From: Owenia fusiformis
Lineage: Eukaryota > Annelida > Polychaeta > Sabellida > Oweniidae
NCBI GenBank assembly: GCA_903813345.2
Contig: CAIIXF020000011.1
Location: forward strand, 3,310,571-3,374,570
Length of the DNA stretch: 64,000 nt
Direction of reading: 5' to 3'
Shown: piece after piece, positions 1 to 10,720 of the stretch
Numbering within the stretch: position 1 is the first letter of the stretch
Layout of the letters: every line of letters starts with the position of its first letter
The notes under the pieces: generated by a model
What the model saw: only the letters and a program-made list of their open reading frames with translations
The model's database searches: none
What the model was told of the DNA's origin: nothing
Made by a program: the position numbers and the translations under genes

Positions 1-1266
1 TCGGGGTCCATGCCATTCTGATACTCATCACATCGTTCTGTCTTCAACTAGCAATACTAGTGTGAAGCTAAGAGGGGGAGAAACCCCAGGGTTCAAAGAT
101 GACATACGCTTATAATGTAAATCTGTATTGAGATGACATCGTCGCTGATTGGTTTAGCGAGTCGATCATTGATTGGTTTAAAACTAGGTCAATTTGAAAA
201 CTTTGAAAACCAAGATGGAGGGTACCTTTTCGACAAAAGGAGGTGTGCGAAGGAGGAAATCGTATGTCATCAATTGAATCATGGGGTTTTCCCTCCTCTT
301 TGTGAAGCTAATAGAAGGCCATGATTTCTCATGATGGGTCCATGTATAGTTTGGAAGAGGTTGATCCGTTCATTGATTTTAGACGTTTCATTATTTATAA
401 GGCCGACCTTATCATCGATACTATTACTCAAGAACAGCCTGTGTGTCTCATCGACACATATTTACGCTGCTCTCCAAACGTTTTGGAACCGGAAGTTAAA
501 TTTTGTCTCACTAATCAAAGTCCGTTTATTTTTGTAACTATTGTATTTAAGAAACACACCTAAGATCCAATCATTGTCAGACTTTGATATGCCTATTCAA
601 AGCTCCCCATGACTTATGAAGGGGAGTGTCGGTGACGTTGATTCGTCGATTGTAGCATCACACACGCAGGTGATTTTCCACAAAATGAGGAAGTGCAATG
701 ACTAATGCCATAATTGTCCTATCTAATGTACACTCCCTTCTGAAATCGCTTGGCATTTTAAGTTACCTTTTGGATCACATGTCTAAGCATTTTAATATTT
801 GATGATTCTAAATTAGCATCGGATCGCGGAGTGATAAATGTCCGATCGAATTTAATGAGATTTAACGATCTTATCGGTTAATAGCACTTGTACTATTGTT
901 AATTGTACAAAACATATCCACATTTAAATAAATATTGATATGCCATGATGATATGATATATGATATGATATTATACAATTATTTCAATCTAAAAATTCAG
1001 GCAATCCAAAGGGAAGGAGTCGGGCCTACAAAATATTCGAGGGTAAAAGAATAATACACTCAATTCATAGCACTTAATGTAAAGCCATAAACTACGTTCC
1101 ATTGGAAATTTGCATGTAACAGTGAAATATATATATTTCGCATGTACAATTTTCAACCAAATTGTTTAACCCAAAGTCTCACAGTAAAGTACAAAAATAG
1201 AAAAGGCATTGACTCCCTAGTCATTGGAATAATAATATCCGCCTATATATTCATTTTTTTAAGGTT
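1..1266. other. non-coding flank, nothing recognised
   Basis: AT-rich sequence. Short open frames exist (for example 321-563) but they lack a recognisable domain, splice sites or a start context that would support a gene. A short ATGATAT-type simple repeat lies near 940-975. Confidence 0.4.
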
Positions 1267-1289
1267 TTAATTTTCTAATCTAACATCTC

Positions 1290-2635
1290 TATTACATAAA
1301 TTGCAATGCAATGTCTGTCTTGGGTCTCTAATACATAAATTGCAATGCGATGTCTGTCTTGGGTCTCTGACACATAAATTGCAATGCGATGTCTGTATTA
1401 GGTCTCTAGCACATGTATTGCAATGCGATGCCTGTCTCGGGTCTCTAATGCATGAATTGGAATGCGATGTCTGTCTTGGGTCTCTAATACATGGATTGGA
1501 ATGCGATGTCTGTCTTGGGTCTCTAATACATGAATTGGAATGCAGTGTCTGTCTTGGGTCTCTAATACATGAATTAAAATGCGATGTCTGTCTTGGGTCT
1601 CTAATACATAGATTGGAATGCGATGTTTGTCTTGGGTCTCTAATACATGAATTGGAATGCGATGTTTGTCTTGGGTCTCTAATACATGAATTGGAATGCG
1701 ATGTTTGTCTTGGGTCTCTAATACATGAATTAAAATGCGGTGTCTGTCTCGGGTCTCTAATACATGAATTGCAGTGCAATGTCTGTATTAGGTCTCTAGC
1801 ACATGTATTGCAATGCGATGCCTGTCTCGGGTCTCTAATACATGAATTGGAATGCGATGTCCGTCTTGGGTCTCTAATAAATTAATTGGAATGCGATGTC
1901 AGTCTTTGGTCTCTTATACATGTATTGCAATGCGATGTCTTTATTGGATCTCTATAACATGTACAATGTATTGCAATGCGATGTCTGTCTTGGGTCTCTA
2001 ATACATAAATTGGAATACAATGTCTGTCTTGGGTCTCTGATACATGAATTTGATGCGATGTCTGTCTTGGGTCTCTAATGTATTAATTGGAATGCGATGT
2101 CTGTCTTGGGTCTCTCATACATGAATTGGAATGCGATGTCTGTCTCGGGTCTCTGATACATGAATTGCAGTTGAATGTCTGTTCTAGGTCTCTAGCACAT
2201 GTATTGCAATGCGATGCCTGTCTCGGGTCTCTAATACATGAATTGGAATGCGATGTCCGTCTTGAGTCTCTAATAAATTAATTGGAATGCGATGTCAGTC
2301 TTTGGTCTCTTATACATGTATTGCAATGCGATGTCTTTATTGGATCTCTATAACATGTATAATGTATTGCAATGCGATGTCTGTCTTGGGTCTCTAATAC
2401 ATAAATTGGAATACAATGTCTGTCTTGGGTCTCTGATACATGAATTTGATGCGATGTCTGTCTTGGGTCTCTAATGTATTAATTGCAATGCGATGCCTGT
2501 CTCGGGTCTTTAATACATGAATTGGAATGCGATGTCTGTCTTGGGTCTCTGATACATGAATTGAAATGCGATGTCCGTCTTGGGTCTCTGATACATGAAT
2601 TGGAATGCGATGTCCGTCTTGGGTCTCTAATAAAT
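1290..2635. repeat. 39-bp minisatellite, about 34 units
   Basis: Tandem units of 39 bp built around AATGCGATGTCTGTCTTGGG followed by TCTCTAATACATGAATTGG. Because 39 is 13 codons, both strands stay open for long stretches: plus strand 1301-1885 reads 15 copies of a 13-residue unit like LQCDVCLGSLIHE, and minus strand 1779-1267 reads units like HCNSCIRDPRQTS. Two blocks, about 1787-2086 and 2183-2482, are nearly identical with a 396-bp offset, so there is a higher-order duplication. Bidirectional openness without a start, splice sites or domain argues for non-coding satellite DNA rather than a repeat protein. Confidence 0.93.
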
Positions 2636-3030
2636 AAAGGACGATTCTCGGTTTGGAGAACGAAGTTCATCAATCTAGATGAGCATTATCCCTGCTTCTG
2701 ACAAATTTGATTTTTTTTACATAATATAGATTTGAATGTCTTCTTTTGAATAATCATAATTTAATTTGGGTAATATTTCTAGATTTTTCTCAAAAAAATA
2801 TTAGCGCAGTACACTGATGAACTTCTTTCCCCAAATAGAGACTTGTATTTTATTAAAATCGGTATAATTGAGCGTTATCCCTGCTCCAGACCAATTTGAT
2901 ATTTTTACATCTTGTAGATTTAAATGTCCTCTTTTGAATATTCATAGTTTAATTTGGGTAATATTTCTATATTTTTCATGAAAAAAATATTAGCCCAGGA
3001 GACTGTTCTCCAAACCGAGAATCGTCCTTT
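2636..3030. mobile_element. 395-bp MITE inside the minisatellite
   Basis: The ends form a perfect 26-bp terminal inverted repeat beginning AAAGGACGATTCTCGGTTTG (2636-2661 and 3005-3030). Minisatellite units lie on both sides, so the element inserted into the array. The interior holds two diverged direct copies of a ~130-bp segment (about 2678-2805 and 2870-3000), each starting GAGC(A/G)TTATCCCTGCT and ending ATATTAGC(G/C)CAG. No coding capacity and no clear target duplication. The superfamily is not recognised. Confidence 0.85.
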
Positions 3031-3265
3031 GGAATGCGATGTCAGTCTTGGGTCTCTTATACATGTATTGCAATGCGATGTCTTTCTTGGGTCACTATTA
3101 CATGTATTGTAATGCGATACCTTTCTTACTCCTTTGTTCCATGCATTGCCATTTAACACCTGTTTATTCTTTCTATAACATGTACTGCAATGCAATGAAG
3201 GTCTAACGTCTCTATTACATGTATTGCAATCAAATACCTGTTTATTCTCACAATTTCGTATACTT
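3031..3265. repeat. degenerate tail of the 39-bp minisatellite
   Basis: About six diverged units, recognisable by repeated ACATGTATTGCAATGCGAT-like cores, continue after the MITE up to the 3' end of the minus-strand peptide gene. Two units contain TTTATT (3163-3168 and 3241-3246), which on the minus strand are AATAAA polyadenylation hexamers. Confidence 0.7.
3241..3246 (-). promoter_or_regulatory. polyadenylation signal AATAAA of the small peptide gene
   Basis: The minus strand reads AATAAA 19 nt after the proposed TAA stop at 3268-3266. It lies in the degenerate minisatellite tail. A second hexamer lies at 3168-3163. Confidence 0.4.
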
Positions 3266-6200
3266 TTACCTGTCTCTACTTTGGAGTCTGTCGAGGAGCC
3301 GCTGCAAGACTTGCCTCGTTGTGGGTAGCGTTGGGATGTCGTTATTACTGTAGTCATAGTAATTATTCGTATCCTTCTCGTTGCTATAGTAATCTATAGC
3401 TTTGGCGTCTTCAAGAAAGCTTTGCCCACTCGATTCTAAAAGAGAAAATAAAATATTTTAAAGGCATATTTTAAAAAGGAAAAATATCGCTTAATTGTAG
3501 AGCCCAAATAGTATTATCATCCTTTATAATTCAAAATAGGTTTAATGTGGATTATAATATAAGATTTAAAATCTTTATAATGACGCGTTTTGAAGCCGAA
3601 AAGGCAGTCGTTTAGTCTCGTTGGTTTAAATACTGTTTTAGTCTTTGATATTTTCAGAAATTGAAAGTTATATCAAAATTGATTAATTTGTTAAATGTCA
3701 TAAGGAATAAAACATGGGATTAGAAACACAGCTTCTGGTATTTTATAAATTAAGTAATGATAGAAATTAAACGAAAACAAAAGGGACCATTCTCAATCAT
3801 GCAACCAAATTTGCATCAATCAGATAAACCGAAGTGCGAATCACGTACATAGTTCAAGCAATCGTCACTGTAAACAATTAATTTTTCGCTGATACATTGG
3901 ATTAGCGAACGGTCATCTATTGTTCCAATATATACGGTACTTTTGCTGTATATGTATTATACCCGGGTGACATGCAGAACAATTCATCAATTATTTATGT
4001 AAACGGAATATAAGTGCTTTTAAATAAACAAGAGCCTCTCCAGTGGGACCATCGTTTTTACGCATTGTTCCTATGGTACGTCAAAGAATCCAGAAATATT
4101 ATATTTCCAATTATAAAATATGTATGAAGTGAAGAGTGTCTACGAAGTGCAAATAGATATATTTAAATAATAGATTACCAGCAATTGATAGGACTTAAAT
4201 TTTGTGTATTGGTCGATTCTTCAAAAGTTTGAACTCAACCATCGTTGGTAAAGTGAATAAAGTTCAATACTACTATACTATATCGTACTGTATGTAAACA
4301 GTTTAAAAACGTGTGGTTTTGTTCTAAAAACGCCATAGTTGGCTTCTAGGGTACCTAGTGTGCCACTATTTGGTATCAAAATAAAGAAGAGGGGTTCAAC
4401 TTTCATTTGAATCACGAAAATAGCGATGTATGTCAAAATAGTTCCGAGGTGATCCTGTTTACTACGCGTTTGCCCGTCATCTCAGAATTCAGGAAATGGT
4501 AGCAAACGCGAGTTACAATAAATGGACGCTGATATCTCAAAAAGTAACCTGACTCCCTATAATTTTATGTAGATCAATCGAACCCCTATATGAACAGGTG
4601 CATTTTGATATGTAACACTATGGGGGAAAGCGTTTTATAGTTGATCACGAACGCCATATGTGCAAAGTATTGTTCTGAATTTTCGAATTTGGTGTTGGAT
4701 TACGGTACTCAAACCTTAAATAGTGACTGCCATCGAGGGCAATAGTGTAAATTATTCCCCGAGGGAATATCCTCTAAATTAAGAGATGTTCCTTAAATAT
4801 TTTTTGTATGTCAAAATTTTCCTGTGGTTTTCAAATATGTGATCGATTTTTGATAATACTGAAAATTCCCAAAGTTATCTAAGAAAAAGTGACACTTTTA
4901 CAATTCTGTCCTTGCAATTATATTGTTATTTCACATCAAGATGAAGAAAAATGTATTGAACATGTTTACATAAATTACAACATCATATCGAGGTGTGGTA
5001 TTTAGACACCAGAGGGTGGAAATTCAAACAAATAAAGGCTGCAGTAAGAGAGGTAATTTTGAGGTCATCTCTGAACTCTGGGAGGTTTCTCTCCAATTTT
5101 TCTCGACCAATTTGGTGTAGGCCTACACAATACGGCGCATCAATACAAAGTAAAAAATCCCCGTTTGGCCAGTTTTATTTTACAAAGCAGCTGATTGAGT
5201 GTGATTACTAATCGTTTGACATGTTTTACGAAATATACCAGAGGGGTAGTTTTTGATATGTTTGCTTAACGTATCACATAGCGATGTTGAGTATATCAAA
5301 TGTATATGTTGATATCATTAACGGCGGATGTAATGTAATTTGAATTTTTCTACAAATCCGTGCTTGTGTTTTTAACAATACTTAAATATAGAATAATCAA
5401 TCCAATGCGACACAAACTAAATTAATTAGTACTTCATTCAATAGATTGGCAATTGCTCTTCCAAAGGAAATGATTTTGTTTATTTATAAATTGTTTGCCC
5501 AGGGTATAATTAAAATATCAACGCGGTAGTCCGTGGGGCTATAACATTAAACACCGGTCGGGCGTAAATAGGGACGGATCCGGCTATAGTAATAAGTGAA
5601 AAAATATTTTTTTGTTTATAATTTAAGTAACCCTACTATCACACCAAACTAGTTCTCACTACGTTCTCGAAAACGGGCTTAAACGGATTTGACGTACTAA
5701 GAACCCACTAAGAACCGTTTGGGATCTGTTTACAAACTTCATGAAACTACTTGAACAAGTAGGTCCTCCAGAACTTAGAGCATGCTCAAAATTTTCTGTT
5801 GATCAAAAAACGTTGCCGAATCGGTTTTAAACTGTGTGCGAACTGAATGAACGTACCTACAACGTTCTATGGTCAGCTGTTTTAGAACTTCATGGACTTT
5901 CCCGGACGGGGAATGTGATTTAGAATTTTGAATCGATTCAAAATTCGATGGCGACCATACCGTTCTGTAATCAGGTCATGATGACCTTCTAGACTAAGGG
6001 ACGCGTTATACGACGTTATGTTTCGCGGTATATGGCATACATTCATGGTTGCGCGGTATATGTGATACGGGTGAATATGCCATACTCACCTGCGGTATAT
6101 GGCATATTCCGCAGGTGAGTATGCGATATTCCGCAGTGAATATGCGATACATTGATTTCAGTGAATACCCGATACTCATCTGCGGAATATGTCATACTCA

Positions 6201-7324
6201 CTTGCGGAATATGCCATATACCGCAGGTGAATATGACATATACCGCAGGTGAAAACGTGATACAGAAAGCCTTGATTTGATTGGTTGCGAGAATCGACTC
6301 TAAATGTAAAACTACCTGGATTACCAATATTGTTAGTGCGTCGAATACTAATATATGAATCCTTGATTGGTTGAGTAGGTTTATTACGCGCGATTGGTGA
6401 CTGGTACTTCTGCTAAGTTAATATATTCGATACACAGTACTGTTGATTCAGTAATCATTGTAATAATTTATAACGTTTTACTTGTTCGTTCAATCGATGA
6501 TATTGACAATTGCGTACTTCCGTATCACGTTCTCATTGGTTAGTGTGTATGCCATATACCGCAGGTGAATCTGTCATACAATGCAAGTGAATATGCCATA
6601 TTCGTTGCGGAATATGACATATTTTTGTATCGTGTTTACCGCGTAACACGTTACACACCGACGAAGTGCGACCTGAACGAACTGAGAATGAGATGGACGT
6701 ATTGAAGACTGTTTATGAACGAAGTAGCTAATTATTTTAGACGTATTTCCCGACCACAGCCAGATTGAGCCCGTTTTACGACGTTTTCGTAGGACTGGCA
6801 AGAACGGGTAAGAACTAGTTTGGTGTGATAGGGGGGTTAAATAGCGCAGTGTGACATTTGATTGTTTTGGGGACGTCATTATACGTAAATTCATTTATAT
6901 TATTTAATATATTATTTGGTGCATTGTTACCCATCTACTATTATATAAATGATAGAACAACTAACATCGACAATAGGTACTCTCTCTTTATTCCAAACTA
7001 ACATATACCATCAACTAAATATATTAGAACTATATATACCCGTATTCTGCTTAGGACACATTTGCTCCGATTTTCACTACGGCGCCCGGCTGATCGATTG
7101 AATATTTTGTTCAAAATTGAACAAAACATTTAATCGGCCGGGCGCCGGCCGAAGGATAGGAGCAAATGTGACACAGGCATAACTGAACTATAATACCAGC
7201 CAAAAAAGCCTACAAAAATGATATAAAAGTAACATACAAGAACGATAAGAAATTTATATTTACCTGCGGGAAGTCCCAATGTGGTCATACTAATTGTGAG
7301 AAGAAGCGTATAACACCTTTTCAT
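3266..7324 (-). CDS. small secreted peptide precursor, two coding exons, 76 aa
   Basis: Unrecognised gene. Exon 1 (7324-7264) encodes MKRCYTLLLTISMTTLGLPA, a textbook signal peptide (basic n-region, leucine-rich core, small residues before a likely cut after Ala20), and ends at a GCAG|GTAAAT donor in phase 1. The only long open segment met downstream is exon 2 (3435-3266). It is preceded by a pyrimidine-rich acceptor, TCTCTTTTAG, and is entered in exactly the matching phase. It adds 56 residues: an acidic, Tyr/Asn-rich stretch (IDYYSNEKDTNNYYDYSNND) and then an amphipathic basic C-terminus (TTRQVLQRLLDRLQSRDR) before TAA. AATAAA follows within 20 nt. The mature product has no cysteines, and no Gly-Lys-Arg amidation signal is seen. 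A possible CAG|GTAAAAG donor overlaps the stop, so a further exon cannot be excluded. A neuropeptide or other secreted peptide is inference; splicing is unproven. Confidence 0.55.
3436..5630. other. first part of the peptide-gene intron, nothing recognised
   Basis: AT-rich sequence between the acceptor of the minus-strand peptide gene and the Harbinger-like element. No exon-like open segment with flanking splice sites was seen on either strand. Confidence 0.4.
5631..6836. mobile_element. Harbinger-like non-autonomous element, copy 1 (interrupted)
   Basis: Starts CCCTACTATCACACCAAACT and ends with the inverted form, AGTTTGGTGTGATAGGGGGG, with TAA at 5628-5630 and TTAA after the right end. A three-base TWA target duplication is typical of PIF/Harbinger. 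Relative to copies 2 and 3 it lacks about 270 bp of the middle and is split by a 630-bp element (6019-6648). No transposase is visible. Sequence divergence from the other copies suggests it is the oldest of the three. Confidence 0.75.
6019..6648. mobile_element. 630-bp MITE nested in Harbinger-like copy 1
   Basis: Imperfect inverted ends (TGTTTCGCGGTATATGGCAT at the left; the right end reads TGTTACGCGGTAAACACGAT on the other strand) are flanked by CGTTA on both sides (6014-6018 and 6649-6653), a 5-bp target duplication. Next to the ends are clustered short inverted and direct motifs of the type TGCGGAATATG(C/T)CATACTCAC, about ten in all. Comparing with copies 2 and 3 shows the empty site. 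Confidence 0.75.
7054..7172. repeat. 119-bp imperfect hairpin with GGCGCCCGGC arms
   Basis: Left arm begins CACATTTGCTCC and carries GGCGCCCGGC and TTTTGTTCAA; the right arm carries the same blocks inverted, ending GGAGCAAATGTG. It lies 92 bp beyond the donor of the peptide-gene exon 1, inside the intron. It could be a tiny foldback element or form a stable intronic hairpin in RNA. Confidence 0.6.
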
Positions 7325-10300
7325 TTCTGTATTTGTTACTGTTCGAGAATGTTCGTACTTCAAATATGAAAGAAGGCCCTCTTTTTCGCTGATTTGTACT
7401 CCAAACGATGAATATTGAATTTACTCACTGATATCATAAAACGGTACTCCTTGTATTAATAGTCTTTCGCGTAATTGTTTCATGTATTACCTTAAGTACT
7501 ATTCTAGGGTACAAACAGTTGATTTTACGATACCCCGAAACTATAGTTATGACTGTTTTGTGTATTTTCCGTAGTGACTAACTAGTATTCTTACAATTAG
7601 CGTAATTTGAACATGAGTTTTAATAGTCTTTTATCCCGATTGTTCCCTTAATATAATTATATTGTTATAACATCTATTTGTTGATGCCGCAATTTGTAAG
7701 CTATGAAAACCATCGCCTTTGTTTACCAATGGTTCCCTAGTGAGTCTACGCTACAATCTCTAAACATAAAGGATCCATCGGCCTAAATTAATTGGTAAGC
7801 TTTTATCGGATCATCCGCGTTTTTTATATAATTTCTATTTGAATATACCGAACTTTCCAAATACGCCTTTGCACGATGTCCTCGGTTTACAAGACATTCA
7901 ATGAATCTTATTTCCTGGCGTTTATATAACTGATATCATTTTGAAATTCTGTGGGGACGAACCTTTGTACATCATGTGTATCTCATATGAGTTCGGAGGC
8001 GTTTAATAACTAATGGCGTATTGTCAAAATAAGGGAATGTATAGATCTATCGGAAACACGGAACATCGGGGGCAGATCCTTTGGTTTATAGGTGGGAACT
8101 CAGGGGTACAGAATAGTGTAAAAAGAATTGTGTATATACGGCTATGTGGGTTCCATCCAGTTCCTACGCCTTACATGACATAATAGGCTTTTATGGATAG
8201 AGAAATTGGTATTCCGCGCTTACCAAATACGACGAAATAGCATAAAACATGTAAAAACATAATAATAAACACATATTGTCGCAATACGCGAAGATAATGA
8301 TAACGTTAAATAAAACGATGTTGATTTTGGAAGACCTTATTTTCAAGAATCAATCATATACGATAGATTATCCTTAATACGATAAATTACGCAAACAAAA
8401 CTTAAAACAAAGGCAACAAAAGGCGCATTCCTCTATCTTGAATATGAAAACGATAAAATGATATGCTAAATAAACAGCTAAATCATATGGCTAAATACGG
8501 AATCTGAAAATAAAGAACGCTGCGGCGAAAGGTATATTTCTGAATGTGGAAACCAAAAAGTAATATTAGCAACATTTCAAACAAGCCATATTTTTAAGAA
8601 AAAAAAACTAAATTAATATCCAAGAAATTTTGCAAAATTTGGTTTAAACAAATATTTCCTGATATAAGCCAACCTCCCCATCCGAGCTAAAATGATCCGC
8701 CCTAAATTGTTCCATTCGTAATTCCCCCGCACTACATGCATTGATGACGTCATTTTTCTCATTCTGACGTTTCCGTTTGCTTTAATGTCTATGGCTTATA
8801 ATTTATTCATCTTATTTATGCTTATATAATTGGTATCGGTAACTGTTACTTCAATGTTTTCCTCCAGGTATAAGTTCTTGTATTGGGCATCATAGAGGCA
8901 AATGACCAAATAAGTGTATAAAAAGCTCTCAATTTGTCCTTTTGTAAGTTTCAGAAGTTCAGAAAATAGTTTCTATGGTTATTGATCGGCGTTTGGTTTT
9001 TTGAATGGCGATGTTAGCTGCTTTTTGTGTATAATAAAGAGTGTGTATTTGTCTGGGGTGTAGGAATTTATTAGTCACGATGGAAACATTCTGAAACCTA
9101 ATGAGTATGATTCAATTCAAAATGATTCAGCCAGTGAGTATTTTTCTCTATGACTCAAACACGTTTGCGTGCCCAGATCTTGGTGAAATATCAAGCACGA
9201 CGGCGTTTGCGTTATGTAGTCAAATGCGAAGTGGCAAACTGTCACATTCGAATGCCGTTCATCTACACGTATGTACACATTTCTTGTTATTTGTGTATTT
9301 TCATACGAGGAGTATTTCATATTATTTATTATCGCATCTTCATGTTAGATACATGACAAAAGCAAACAATCATTTGCAATTCGACCACTTTCCGTTATGA
9401 TTAAGAAATTACCTTTATATTATTTATAGGCAAGCGCAATATTTAACTATCCCTAATGTAAAATTGATAACACTCTCGAAACGCATCATTTATCTATCGT
9501 ATTGTACGCTATTCAAACGCGTATTTATACTCCGGTGATTAGTCGCAGTAGGTAGGAGTAATCGCCAAAAAATTGGATTCGTTGCTGAAAGATAAATTGT
9601 CGTAATATCGAGTTTGTAGACATATCTATACGTTTTTCTTGATGTTCGCTTAAATCGCATTTATTAATTAACGTCGTAACATAGTATGTTAAAAAAGATG
9701 CCGATAAGCTATATTAAAGCTTATCAATGACATTTTTATTTGTTTGGGGTTGGTATACATTTCGTTGAAAAACGAATTTAATGGTTTAAATCCACCTCCC
9801 CCCATCATCTATTTTAAAATGTTGATTTGTCTTTCAATTGAATATCAGATAACTCAAAACTCTTCTCTAGATAACGAATGCCATTTATCCCCTCCCTCCT
9901 CAAAATTAACTTCACTATCCCACAACTGTTGACTATTCCTACAACTGTATAATTTGACACAATCCCCCAAAATGTTACATGGATTGCTAGTGCAGATTGT
10001 TAATTATAATATTTACCTTTTGTATATGTAGCTTATTAACTAGGAGGGATTTATCCGAGAGACTAAAATGCATTGTCATATGATAAAACCTATATTCAGC
10101 CTCCTACATAAATAGTCCGTTTGTTTCATTAAAAGAGGGCATTGAGTAAACGTATAACTGCCAAATCATAAGTAATGTGTACACTGTATCTACGTTATAT
10201 ATACGTTAAAAGTGAATTGACAATTTGTGTGTCTTGATTCTGAAAAGAGGTATCGGTCACCTTCAAAGGCGGTAAACAAAATGTAATAACAAATATCATT

Positions 10301-10353
10301 TTCATATTTTACTGAATAGAACATATACGCTATGCGATCTGGCTTATTTATTG
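7325..10353. other. intergenic DNA, nothing recognised
   Basis: Upstream of the minus-strand peptide gene and far upstream of SLC13. Short open frames (for example 9101-9400) show no domain or splice context. No promoter could be fixed by eye. Confidence 0.35.
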
Positions 10354-10720
10354 TTATCCTACACTTAGTGTACAAAATGTATAATAACATTAAAAAATAA
10401 ATTTGATATTTATTGGCAAAATGACCGGAGGATATCGTGATGATATACTCCGGGCGGAGGATATCGTGTCGATGTGACAACATACTGCCAAAGTGACTCT
10501 ATTTGGCATGAAATTCATTTTGCAATGACATTATACATTAAGTACACTCCTTTTAAGTGTAGGATAATAAGAACATCCAATGATTTTTTTCAGAATATCA
10601 TTTTAATCTACTCGGTGATATTGATATATGCACTCGTTCGCTTTGTTCTTTCGTGCAGATATCAATATCACCTCGTAGATAAAAATGATATTCCTCAAAA
10701 TCATAGGATATCCCATGATT
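10354..10720. repeat. dispersed repeat with GGAGGATATCG units, copy 1
   Basis: A 214-bp part (10354-10567) has inverted ends TTATCCTACACTTA / TAAGTGTAGGATAA and carries two GGAGGATATCG(T)-type units. It is followed by a conserved hairpin whose arms are GGTGATATTGATAT and ATATCAATATCACC, separated by about 30 bases. The same order of blocks recurs at 53785-54139. Confidence 0.65.

Noticed and set aside
1301-1885. 194-codon open frame of 13-residue cysteine repeats
   Set aside because: The opposite strand is equally open, the unit is a 39-bp satellite, and there is no signal peptide, splice site or non-repeat domain.
2920-3357. 145-codon minus-strand open frame
   Set aside because: It crosses the MITE and satellite in a frame different from the supported exon; the exon at 3435-3266 with a matching splice phase is the better reading.
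6043-6327. Open frames on both strands near 6.05-6.33 kb
   Set aside because: They are translations of the palindromic subterminal motifs of the nested MITE.
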